Below, in pieces: positions 39,765 to 48,511 of a stretch of DNA of 64,000 bases (within the stretch, counting starts at the first letter, position 1; every line of letters starts with the position of its first letter). The stretch is from the NCBI GenBank assembly GCA_016285055.1, contig JAEEPZ010000002.1, forward strand, positions 35,851 to 99,850. The letters are read 5' to 3'. The notes beneath the pieces were generated by a model. That model did no database searches. It was not told where the DNA came from and saw only the letters and a program-made list of their open reading frames with translations. A program made the translations under genes and the position numbers. This stretch comes from Prevotella sp. Lineage in GTDB: Bacteria; Bacteroidota; Bacteroidia; Bacteroidales; Bacteroidaceae.

Positions 39765-41936
39765 TTAATATCCGGGGTTCTGCCACGCCTTCTTGTCGGC
39801 ATCGCTGAGGTTGGTGCCGTCAGGGTTCTGCAGCGTGTCGATGAACTTCTGCGGGATCGGCCGATAGTTGTGGCGTTCCTGTATGTTGGGAGCAGCCTCG
39901 GTGTTGAAGGCCTTGGCGCGCCTGACCAGCAGTCCGGTGCGTGCCAGTTCGTCCCATCGGTTCCATTCGCCCAGCAGTTCACGCGTCCGCTCGTTGAAGA
40001 TGAAGTTCAGCATGCGGTCGTAGTCGCCGCTGGCTCCGATGGCGGCCAGCACCGCCTCGTCTTCAGCAGGCAGCTGGGTGTAGCTCTTTATCTGCAAGTC
40101 GCTGGCATCGGTTGTCTCAGCAATGCCTGTCGAGAGATAGTAGGTGTTGGTGTGAGTCATCGAAGCGTAGTACGCATCGGTGTTGTTGAGCGTCTTGCCG
40201 GCAAAGTCCTTGTTCTTCTTCACCGTTGTAGCTGTGGCAGTAGAGTTGTCCTTGTCGCCGCCGTCGGCTTTCAGGAAGGCCATAGAGCCGTCGGTGTAGT
40301 AGCTGCGGTTCTCGCCACTCTTCCACTGGCCGCGGGCACGGAGGATGTTGACTGTCTGAATGGCGTCCTGATAGTGGCCCAGACGAACCTGTGCCTCGGC
40401 CTTCACCAGATAGGTCTCGCCGGTGCGGGCCATGATGACGTCGCGGTGGGCATCGCCCTTCTCACCTGTACGTGAGCCGTCGGCCGTCTTGTTGATGCCG
40501 CAGAACACATTGGTCTTCGAGGGGTCGCCGTTGTAGGTGTTCATCTTGTACTGTCCGTCCTGGAAAGCGACGAAGGCATTGGGCACCCACTTGTTGGTGC
40601 GCGGATTGACGAAGGTGTGGTCCACGCCGCCGCGTCCGAAGGTACCGTAGGGATTGCCGTCGAAACGTCGGTCGCTCTTCTTGTTGAGGATGAAGATGAT
40701 ACCCTCGTCGCCAATGGTGGGCACCTGGGCATCTGTCAGGCCATACATCGACTTCAGGCCCTTCACCACGTTGCCGTCCTTGTCCTTGGTGTCTTCGGCG
40801 CTCTTTGCCGCATTGTTCAGGCCATAGACGGTCTTGAACGTCTTCCACATACGGGCATCGTTTACGTTGTCGAACACCGAGTAGGTGTACTCCGTGGGAC
40901 GGCAGCGCTGGAAGTCCATGCCGCCGATGTACTGACCGCGCTGCACCCATGCTCCTGAGAAGTTAGAGAACTGTGGGTCGAAGTAGTTGTAGGTGCGGTT
41001 GCCGAATCGTCCTTGCGTCGAGCTGTCGTCGTTGTGCTCGGCGGCCATCAGAATCTCGGAGAGGGCTTCGTTCTTGCAGTCCACTCCCGTCCACTTGGCA
41101 TAGAGGTCCCAGTAGTCGGCAGCCAGCGGACAGGCGGCGATGACCTCGTCGCAGAGTGCGATGACACGGTTCAGGTCGGTGTTCTTGTCATACTTCGAGG
41201 CCCAGGCGGCGCATCGCTCCGACTGCCGGTAGAGCAAGGCCTTTGCCAGGAAGTGTGCTGCCGTGTATTTCGTCCAAGTGCCATTGCCGCGCCACTTGTC
41301 CTTCGGCAGCATCTCATAGGCTTTCTCCAGGTCGGCTATCACCTGTGCCAGCGTCTCTTCCTCAGTGGCCCGTGTGTAGTCCTTTTTTATCTGTCCGTTG
41401 GCAGGCTCCGTCTGCAGCACCACGCCGCCATACTGGGCAAACAGGCGGTAGTAGTTGTAGCCGCGCAGGAAATAGGCCTCGCCCATGGCTTTGTTGCGGC
41501 TGTCCTCGTTGGCCACATTGGCAGCCTTGGCTATCACCAGGTTGGCGGTGGCAATGCCATAGTACATCTCGTCCCAAAGTGCCGACACGGCAGGGCAGTT
41601 CTTGTTGGCAGCGCCCAAGGCAGGCGTCAGGTCGAGGGGGTTCAGACGGTTGTCGTAGGTGTTCCAGCACTCAGAGGTGAGGTCGGCGCCGTTGGTAAAC
41701 TCGTCACAGCCGTAGAGGGTGATGCCGTAGGCCCACTCATAGCCGAAGTGCCAGCGGATGTTTCCATAGAGACCGGCAGCCATCTTCAGGGCGCCTGTCT
41801 CGTCTTCAAGCAGTGCGTCAGTCACCTTGTGCCCGGCATCCTCGGTCAGGAAGTCGTCGCTGCATGAGGTCACACCCACCAGGGCCAGCATAGAGAAAGC
41901 ACCGCAAACTATTTTATTGCTTATGTATTTCATCAT
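39765..41936 (-). CDS. susD: SusD/RagB-type outer-membrane glycan-binding lipoprotein
   Basis: This 723-residue protein begins MMKYISNKIVCGAFSMLALVGVTSCSDDF with a lipobox (VTSC), so it should be a surface lipoprotein. The body has the SusD pattern: N-terminal TPR-like helices (YFLRGYNYYRLFAQYGGVVL), the YLVKAEAQVRLGHYQDAIQTVNILRARG region, and the C-terminal FIFNERTRELLGEWNRWDELARTG. It binds oligosaccharides and caps the partner SusC. The gene lies 61 bp downstream of susC on the same strand, and the locus content (PL11, GH2) suggests a pectic ligand. At 723 residues it is longer than the usual 500-600, mainly in the central part. Confidence 0.93.
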   Translation of the reverse strand: MMKYISNKIVCGAFSMLALVGVTSCSDDFLTEDAGHKVTDALLEDETGALKMAAGLYGNIRWHFGYEWAYGITLYGCDEFTNGADLTSECWNTYDNRLNPLDLTPALGAANKNCPAVSALWDEMYYGIATANLVIAKAANVANEDSRNKAMGEAYFLRGYNYYRLFAQYGGVVLQTEPANGQIKKDYTRATEEETLAQVIADLEKAYEMLPKDKWRGNGTWTKYTAAHFLAKALLYRQSERCAAWASKYDKNTDLNRVIALCDEVIAACPLAADYWDLYAKWTGVDCKNEALSEILMAAEHNDDSSTQGRFGNRTYNYFDPQFSNFSGAWVQRGQYIGGMDFQRCRPTEYTYSVFDNVNDARMWKTFKTVYGLNNAAKSAEDTKDKDGNVVKGLKSMYGLTDAQVPTIGDEGIIFILNKKSDRRFDGNPYGTFGRGGVDHTFVNPRTNKWVPNAFVAFQDGQYKMNTYNGDPSKTNVFCGINKTADGSRTGEKGDAHRDVIMARTGETYLVKAEAQVRLGHYQDAIQTVNILRARGQWKSGENRSYYTDGSMAFLKADGGDKDNSTATATTVKKNKDFAGKTLNNTDAYYASMTHTNTYYLSTGIAETTDASDLQIKSYTQLPAEDEAVLAAIGASGDYDRMLNFIFNERTRELLGEWNRWDELARTGLLVRRAKAFNTEAAPNIQERHNYRPIPQKFIDTLQNPDGTNLSDADKKAWQNPGY

Positions 41937-41997
41937 GGTATGATTCCTTATTTATTACTTAATCTTTCCTCTTTTACTTCATTTTTAACTTCCTCTT

Positions 41998-44900
41998 TTA
42001 GAAGTCAACCTGCAGGCCGATGGTGAAGCCACGGTTGTAGTATGTCCAACCGGTGTCGAGGTCCATGAAGTCGACCGACGAGTACAGCATGCCGAGGTTC
42101 TTGCCCTGCACATACACTTTCGCATTGCTCAGCCCTATGCCGACCTTCTCCAGCAGTCTGCGGCTGAAGCTGTAACCCAGCGAGAGGTTGCGGATCTTGA
42201 TGAACGATGCATCCTTGAATCCCAGCAGGCCAGAGTAAGAGTCGCCGCCGGCCTGGCTGTAGACGGGCTTCTGCCACTCGGCTCCAGTGTTCGACGGAGT
42301 CCAGTAGTCTATCTCCCGCTGCTGGTACATGCCCAGCTGACCTTCGCCGCCGGTGCTGATCATATACTTGAAGCGTCCCTGCAGCTCGAGGGTCAGCTCC
42401 AGTCCTTTCCATGAGAGGCTGTTGGTCCAGCCGGCGGTGAGGCGTGGGTTCTTGTTGCCGAGAATCACACGGTCGTCAGCGTCTATCTTGTAGTCGCCGT
42501 TCTGGTCCACAGGCTTCACGCTGCCCACGGTGAACTTATGTCCGTTCTCGTTGAACTTCGCCATCTCGGCGGCATCGCTCTCCTGCCACAGACCGTTGCT
42601 CTGGTAGCCATAGTGCACGGCTATCGACTCGCCGATGAACCACGCATTGTTGATGTCGTCCTCCTTGCCGTTGGCCAGCTCCACTATCTCGTCCTTCTGC
42701 CAGGCGAAGTTCAGGTTCGAGGTCCAGGTGAAGTCGGGCGTCATCACGGGAATGGTGTTCAGCGTCACCTCAATGCCTTTGTTCTTGGTCTGACCCACGT
42801 TGGCCAGCATCGACGGATAGCCCGATAGCGAGGGCACGCTCATGGAGAGCAGCAGGTCCTTGGTCTTCGACAGGTACATGTCTATCGTACCGCCAATGCG
42901 CCCTCTGAGGAAGCTGAAGTCGATGCCGAAGTTCCACTGCGTGGTCTTCTCCCATCCAAGGTTCTTGTTAGGCATGGCGTTGGAGCCGCTGGTGTAGTAG
43001 GGCTCGTTGGTGACGAATATCTGTGAGTTGCCCGTGCTGAACGGCATCCAGTACGAGCTGATGACGCCCAGTGTGTTGTAGGGCGACACGGCGGCATTGC
43101 CCGTCACACCCACGCCCAGGCGCAGCTTCAGCTGCTCCAGCCAGCTCACATCCTTCAGCCAGCTCTCCTGCTCCATGCGCCAGCCCAAGGCCATAGAGGG
43201 GAAGAAGTCCCACTTGTTGCCCTCGGCCAGCACCGAGGCACCGTCCCAGCGGGCAGAGGCTGTCAGCAGGTAGCGGTCGGCGAAGGCGTAGTTCAGTCGG
43301 ATCATGTACGACGACAAGGCGCTCTCTGTGAGGCCTGTGCCCATGCTGGCCTGATACTGCGAGTCGGTGATGTCGATGGCACCCATGTTGTTCCACAGGA
43401 ACGAGGGGATGGTGACGCCTATCTCGCTCATCGAGCTGCTCTCGTTGTTCACCTTCGAGGCGCTCTGCAGCAGCGTCAGGCCGAAGGTGTGCTCGTCGAT
43501 GCTCTTGTTGTAGAGCAGCATGTTGTCCAGCGTCCAGGCAAAGTGGCGCTCATCGTTGCGGCGGGCGTAGTTCTTGCTGCCGGCGCGGGTGGCCGAGCTG
43601 CTGTCGAGGAAGTTGCCCAGACGGTAGTAGCGGAAGTCGGGGCCGAACTGTGTCTTCCATTGCAGGCCCTGCAGCGGAGCGATGATCTTGCCGAAGTCTA
43701 TCTGTGCGTAGAAGCTGCCCAGGGCACGGAAGGTCTCGCGCTGGTCGTTAGACTTCGTCCATTCGTCTATCACGGTGTAGGTGTTGGTTGTCGAGCCGCC
43801 GGGCATGGCGATGATCTCGCCGTTGTCGTCGTAGGGCAGCGTATAGCGCAGGATGGCCTTCGCGGCACTGTAGATGTCGGTAGGTCCTGAGCTGCTCGAC
43901 TGGCCGGTGCGCGAGAAGCCGTACTTCTGTACACCGTAGGAGGCATTCACCGAGCCGCCGGCCTTCAGCCAGGGCGTGCCCTGAACGTCGGCAGAGGCCG
44001 TCAGGTTATAGCGCTCATAGTTCTGACCCTTCTGCGTGCCTTTGTTGTCGAGGTAGCCGAAGGACACAAAGCCGCTCACGCCCTTCGAGCCGCCGCGCAC
44101 GCTGACGGTGTGCTCCTGGGTGATGCCCGTCTGGGTCACAAAGTCGGTCCAGTCGGTGTCGGTCACCTTCGAGCCGTCCCACGTGCCGCCGCTCCACCCT
44201 TTCATCACGTTGGCAAGGGCAGTGGCGTCGCCGTCGAAGAACACCTTGTCCTGATCCTGCGTGGGAGCATCGCCGGCGCTGTACTTCTCAGGGCTCTGGT
44301 TGTGATAGGCCCAGCGGCGCCACGTGATATAGTCGCTGGCGCTCATGGCGGGGCTCTTGTCCACTATCTTCGCAAAGGTCATGCTGCCCGCGTAGCTCAG
44401 CTGCGTCCGCCCTTCCTGCCCGCGCTTCGTCGTCACCAGCACCACGCCGTTGGCACCGCGGCTGCCGTAGATGGCGGTCGAGGAGGCGTCTTTCAGTATG
44501 TCGATGCTCTCAATGTCGCGGGGGTTCAGCGTCTCAATGCCGCCAGTCTGCAGGGGCACGCCGTCCACCACATAGAGGGGAGCGCTCGAGGCCGTGATAG
44601 AGCGGGTGCCGCGGATGCTGATGGAGCCGATGGTGCCGGGGCGCTCGCTCGACGTGATGTCCACGCCGGCGGCCTTGCCCTGCAGCGCCTCGAAGGCATT
44701 GCTCACAGGCTTGGAGCTCAGCTCCTTCTCGCCCACACGGGTGAGGGCGCCCGTCACGTCGCTCTTGCGCTGAACGCCATAGCCCACCACCACCACCTCG
44801 TCGAGCAGCTGCTTGTCTTCTTCCAGCGTCACGCGCAGATGGCTCTGGCCGGCCACGGCGACGCTTTGCGTGCGGCAGCCCACGTAGCTGATGACGAGGG

Positions 44901-45144
44901 TAGCGTCACGCGCCACATTCTGAAGGGTGAAGCGACCGTCAAGGTCGGTCACAGTGCCGACGCTCGTGCCCTTCACCATCACACTGGCGCCGATGACGGT
45001 CTCGCCCGTCGCATCGACAACCGTTCCTGTCACGCTCACCTGACCGAAAGCTGACGACGACGCCAGCAGCAGCAGGCCGACCAGCAAAGAGCGCAGCCAC
45101 ACAGGGAAGGCGCTCTTCAGCTTCGTTCTTCGTTGTTCTTTCAT
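41998..45144 (-). CDS. susC: SusC/RagA-type TonB-dependent outer-membrane transporter
   Basis: The 1,048-residue protein has a signal peptide (RSLLVGLLLLASSSAFGQ), a carboxypeptidase-like domain at about 35-115 (VTGTVVDATGETVIGASVMVKGT), a plug with the family segment GYGVQRKSDVTGALTRV and the box LYVVDGVPLQTGGIETLNPRDIESIDILKDASSTAIYGSRGANGVVLVTTK in shortened form, then the 22-strand barrel ending in QVDF. No STN signalling domain is present, which fits control by the HTCS rather than a sigma/anti-sigma pair. It imports oligosaccharides with SusD. A -7 box lies about 210 bp upstream with the repeated operator block beyond it. Confidence 0.94.
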   Translation of the reverse strand: MKEQRRTKLKSAFPVWLRSLLVGLLLLASSSAFGQVSVTGTVVDATGETVIGASVMVKGTSVGTVTDLDGRFTLQNVARDATLVISYVGCRTQSVAVAGQSHLRVTLEEDKQLLDEVVVVGYGVQRKSDVTGALTRVGEKELSSKPVSNAFEALQGKAAGVDITSSERPGTIGSISIRGTRSITASSAPLYVVDGVPLQTGGIETLNPRDIESIDILKDASSTAIYGSRGANGVVLVTTKRGQEGRTQLSYAGSMTFAKIVDKSPAMSASDYITWRRWAYHNQSPEKYSAGDAPTQDQDKVFFDGDATALANVMKGWSGGTWDGSKVTDTDWTDFVTQTGITQEHTVSVRGGSKGVSGFVSFGYLDNKGTQKGQNYERYNLTASADVQGTPWLKAGGSVNASYGVQKYGFSRTGQSSSSGPTDIYSAAKAILRYTLPYDDNGEIIAMPGGSTTNTYTVIDEWTKSNDQRETFRALGSFYAQIDFGKIIAPLQGLQWKTQFGPDFRYYRLGNFLDSSSATRAGSKNYARRNDERHFAWTLDNMLLYNKSIDEHTFGLTLLQSASKVNNESSSMSEIGVTIPSFLWNNMGAIDITDSQYQASMGTGLTESALSSYMIRLNYAFADRYLLTASARWDGASVLAEGNKWDFFPSMALGWRMEQESWLKDVSWLEQLKLRLGVGVTGNAAVSPYNTLGVISSYWMPFSTGNSQIFVTNEPYYTSGSNAMPNKNLGWEKTTQWNFGIDFSFLRGRIGGTIDMYLSKTKDLLLSMSVPSLSGYPSMLANVGQTKNKGIEVTLNTIPVMTPDFTWTSNLNFAWQKDEIVELANGKEDDINNAWFIGESIAVHYGYQSNGLWQESDAAEMAKFNENGHKFTVGSVKPVDQNGDYKIDADDRVILGNKNPRLTAGWTNSLSWKGLELTLELQGRFKYMISTGGEGQLGMYQQREIDYWTPSNTGAEWQKPVYSQAGGDSYSGLLGFKDASFIKIRNLSLGYSFSRRLLEKVGIGLSNAKVYVQGKNLGMLYSSVDFMDLDTGWTYYNRGFTIGLQVDF

Positions 45145-45354
45145 AGCAATTCTGCTTTTTAAAATAATAGTTTGACTTTATTTGTGTGTGTGTTCATTGA
45201 TGGCTTACTGTCAACGTCACCCCCGAGAAACAATCTTCATGACCTCATGAAAAGAACCAATACCTATCTGCCGATTGTTGTTTTTTTTTGTTAACTAACA
45301 ATACTTAAATCTAAAACCAAGAGAGAGTCAGTATGATGTAGTAGTTTGTCGGCT

Positions 45355-45363
45355 GCAAAGTTA
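45355..45363 (-). promoter_or_regulatory. -7 promoter box of the susCD operon
   Basis: GCAAAGTTA reads TAACTTTGC on the minus strand. It would leave a 5' leader of about 200 nt before the susC start. The leader (45145-45354) includes a poly-T tract flanked by ATTGTT/AACAAT and has no ORF of note. Confidence 0.65.
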
Positions 45364-45388
45364 GACAGAATGGCGGAAAGCATACCGA

Positions 45389-45434
45389 CGGAAATCGGTC
45401 AGTTATGCTACAGTATTCTGTCACGAACAAAAAA
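45389..45434. promoter_or_regulatory. Candidate HTCS operator upstream of susC
   Basis: This 46-bp block is the same as 51286-51331 at about three quarters of positions. It carries two GTCA words 22 bp apart, the core ACAG-AT-TTCTGTCACG and an A tract. It lies 25 bp upstream of the -7 box, exactly as at the second site. An AraC-type regulator binding two direct half-sites is the natural candidate. Confidence 0.7.
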
Positions 45435-45480
45435 TGTACCTTTCCCCCCGCCAGATGACGGTTTTCCGCACTGGCCCCTC

Positions 45481-48400
45481 TTACTTGATGACGGTTTTCT
45501 TACCGTCTTTCACATAGAGTCCCTTTGCCGGGCGTGTGACCCTGCGCCCCTGCAAGTCGAACAGCTGCTGACTGCAAGTCCTGCTGCCGACGACGCTGCC
45601 GACGGCCGTGCCATCGTCGGCCACCGTCGCCTCGATGAAATAGATGTGGCAGCCGTTGGTGTTGTAAACGGTGACGTCGGCTGTCTCCACCACATACCAT
45701 GTCAGCTCGGTATAGGCCGTTGGCAGCGCCACGCTGCTGCCGTCGGGAGCGGACAGCTGCACACCGTGCACCACGCTGCCTGCCATGCCGTTGTTGACGA
45801 AGAGCTGCACACCACGGGCATCGCTTGATTTGTGCGACTCAACGCCCATCTTGATTTCCGAGCCCTCCACTACGCGGGGAATGGTGAAGTAGTCCTTGTT
45901 CGCCCCTCCCAGCCAGAGGTAGGCGGGCCCGTGATAGGTGCCGATGTCGGTAGCGGGATAGTTGACGGCGATGGCCAGGTTGCGGTTGGCCAGTGCAGGC
46001 TGGTGAAACCGCAGTCCGCGCAGCTCGTCGATGACCTGTCCGTTGGCGCTCAGCTCGCCGTGCTCATCGGGCTGTGTGTTCTTCGATGCCCAGAAGCAGT
46101 TGTCTCGTGCGATGCTGGTAGGCTCATTGCCTGCATCGGCGTCGGCCTGCTTCTCCACATCGCTCCACCCCTCGGTCTTGCTGGCAGCAGCATCGGCTCT
46201 GAGGTTGGCCACGGTCTCTGCGCTCCACCTTGTGAAGTCCCAGCGCACGGCCTTGCCGCTGACCACCTCGTTGCTTCTGACGACGATGTTGACGGTTACA
46301 GGTATCTTGGTGCCTTTCCTGCCCGTCAGGGTGAAGTGGAAGCTGTAGGCGCCTGCCTGCTGGAATGTGCCGGCAAGGGTGAATGATGAGGCGTCGGGGG
46401 CTATGCTGAAGGTCAGCCCTTCGGGCAGTCCCTCGTGCTGGATGCCGTCAAGGCTATAGCCCTTTTGCTCTATCTCGACCGTGTTGGCTGTTGGGAATGT
46501 CAGCTCCACCTGTTCGCCTGTCTTTGTCGAGGCCGTCCTGTCGGCGCCGCTGACTGTCGGCAGGTCGGGGTTCACCAGATAGTAGCCCAGGTGGGGCGGC
46601 TGGTTGTAGGCGGTGTTCTGCCAGCAGATGCCCATGCGGTAGGTGTGGTCGTGCATCAGCGTAGGCACGCGGTAGTTGGTGGGGATATTGGTAGAGTAGA
46701 TGGCAAGCTGGTCGGAGCCGTTGTGCAGGATGACCTCCTCACGCCAGTCGCCCAGTATGTCGGCGCTGAGGCAGGGTGTGTTCTTTGAGCCGTTGCAGGT
46801 GTTGCTGGGTCCTAGGTCGCTGAAGGTGACAATGCGAGTTGTACCACTGGTGCTCCACTTGTCAATCTTGTTGCCGTCGAGCAGCTCCTCCTGCAGGTCT
46901 CCGTCCCAATAGATGCGGAAATTGTTCGAGCCTATCTTGTCGGAGATGGCCTCTCCGCTGATGGCGCTGCGTGCGTTCTTGTCTCCGCTCCAGAAGATGG
47001 CCCCTGGCACGTTGTCGCTGAAGAAGCCCGCTATGCCGCGTCCGTTGTCAATGCCGGCCGGCCCGCCCTTCAGCAGCACCTCGCCGGTGGCGGCGTCGTG
47101 TATGTCCCATGCGTAGGTGCCTTTCTCTTCGTGCACCTGAAACATTTCCAGTCCTGGGCGGGTGGGGTTCAAGTCGCTCAGATGCAGGGCGTCGCCGTGG
47201 CCGAAGCCCGTGCCGTAGAGCAGGTGCCCGTCGGAAGCGAGGGCTGCGGCGCCCCACACCACCTCGTCGCGTCCGTCGCCGTTGACATCGGCCACCGACA
47301 TGTTATGATTGCCGTTGCCATACATGGTGCCGCTGCCGCCGCCGCTGGTGGGCTGGCATCCTGTGAATGTCTGCGAGGTGGCGCTGCCGTCGGCGCTGTA
47401 GGTGGTCAGTGTGTAGCTGTTCCTGCTTCTGTGTGAGCTGAGCCACTTCTGGTGCAGGTAGTGCCCGTCGAAGTCAACGGCCCATATAAAGGCGAATGTA
47501 TAGTATCCTCTCGAGAAGATGCCGCTGGCGGGCTGGTTGGGGCCGTCGAGATGCGCCACTGCTGCCAGGAAGCGCTCTCCTCGGTTGCCATAGCTGGCAT
47601 AGTCGCTTTTGCCGCTGCGGTCGTCCCAGTTGAACGAGCCGTTGGCCTCGCCACCGTATGTCGTGTCACGGTTGGGATTGTAGAAAATGGTGTGCAGTGC
47701 CTCGCCTGTGAGTCCGTCGAACACGGTGAGCCATTCCTGTCCTCCCGTGATGCGCCCGTCATTGCTGCGGTAGAGTGCTGTGCCGGGCACGCTTTTTATT
47801 TCGGGGTCGGTGGCAGCCTGGTTGACATAGCCGTTCTTGCCGTCTTTCGACCCCGGCCCTGTCTTGCACATCATTTCTGCACGTCCGTCGCCGTCGAAGT
47901 CATATACCATATACTGCGTGTAGTGTGCGCCGGCTCTGATGTTCCGCCCTAAGTCGATGCGCCAGAGCCTTTCGCCGCTAAGCCGGTAGCAGTCGATGTA
48001 GACATTGTCTGTGACTCCGCCCTGCGAGTTATCCTTGGCATTCGATGGGTTCCATTTCACGAAAATCTCGTACTGCCCGTCGCCGTCGACATCGCCTACG
48101 GAGCAGTCGTTAGGCTCGTAGTTGCCGCCGTTCTCACCCTTGGCCGGTCGCTGCAGCGTCAGCCTGAGATAGGGGTTGGCCCAGGGAGCAACGGCCTGGG
48201 TGGTATCGGTGCGGATGCCGTCTCTGATGGTCACCACCTGGTATTTGTCTGTGCGTTTTCCCGTCGGGTCGGTGAAGTTGGTGGCATAACAGTCGTTGGC
48301 CAGCCTCTCGCCGTTGCGCAGCAGCTCGAATGATGTGGTCGCCTCATCGTCTGTGGCCAGAAAGCGCCAGCTGACATAGTTGCCCGTCGTGGCAGGCAAG

Positions 48401-48507
48401 GCAATCAGCCCTCGGTCGAGTTTCTCCAATGTCCAAGCGGGGGACTGGGCCTCAGCCCATTCCCCCATTGCCATCCATAGGCAAAGTGTGATGATGATTT
48501 GTCGCAT
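45481..48507 (-). CDS. Rhamnogalacturonan lyase, polysaccharide lyase family 11, with C-terminal accessory module
   Basis: The start chosen is the ATG at 48505-48507 (MRQIIITLCLWMAMGEWAEA, signal peptide); in-frame sequence upstream overlaps the previous gene. The protein has about 1008 residues. Residues about 25-620 are the PL11 propeller, with repeated Ca-binding DxDGDG(R/Q) loops (SVGDVDGDGQYEIFVKW, YDFDGDGRAEMMCK, DVNGDGRDEVVWGA). PL11 cuts the rhamnogalacturonan-I backbone by beta-elimination. Residues about 755-965 form a module shared with the neighbouring 899-residue protein. The C-terminus FDLQGRRVTRPAKGLYVKDG is a Prevotella sorting-type tail. Second gene of the operon starting at 51211. 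Confidence 0.93.
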   Translation of the reverse strand: MRQIIITLCLWMAMGEWAEAQSPAWTLEKLDRGLIALPATTGNYVSWRFLATDDEATTSFELLRNGERLANDCYATNFTDPTGKRTDKYQVVTIRDGIRTDTTQAVAPWANPYLRLTLQRPAKGENGGNYEPNDCSVGDVDGDGQYEIFVKWNPSNAKDNSQGGVTDNVYIDCYRLSGERLWRIDLGRNIRAGAHYTQYMVYDFDGDGRAEMMCKTGPGSKDGKNGYVNQAATDPEIKSVPGTALYRSNDGRITGGQEWLTVFDGLTGEALHTIFYNPNRDTTYGGEANGSFNWDDRSGKSDYASYGNRGERFLAAVAHLDGPNQPASGIFSRGYYTFAFIWAVDFDGHYLHQKWLSSHRSRNSYTLTTYSADGSATSQTFTGCQPTSGGGSGTMYGNGNHNMSVADVNGDGRDEVVWGAAALASDGHLLYGTGFGHGDALHLSDLNPTRPGLEMFQVHEEKGTYAWDIHDAATGEVLLKGGPAGIDNGRGIAGFFSDNVPGAIFWSGDKNARSAISGEAISDKIGSNNFRIYWDGDLQEELLDGNKIDKWSTSGTTRIVTFSDLGPSNTCNGSKNTPCLSADILGDWREEVILHNGSDQLAIYSTNIPTNYRVPTLMHDHTYRMGICWQNTAYNQPPHLGYYLVNPDLPTVSGADRTASTKTGEQVELTFPTANTVEIEQKGYSLDGIQHEGLPEGLTFSIAPDASSFTLAGTFQQAGAYSFHFTLTGRKGTKIPVTVNIVVRSNEVVSGKAVRWDFTRWSAETVANLRADAAASKTEGWSDVEKQADADAGNEPTSIARDNCFWASKNTQPDEHGELSANGQVIDELRGLRFHQPALANRNLAIAVNYPATDIGTYHGPAYLWLGGANKDYFTIPRVVEGSEIKMGVESHKSSDARGVQLFVNNGMAGSVVHGVQLSAPDGSSVALPTAYTELTWYVVETADVTVYNTNGCHIYFIEATVADDGTAVGSVVGSRTCSQQLFDLQGRRVTRPAKGLYVKDGKKTVIK

Positions 48508-48511
48508 AGAT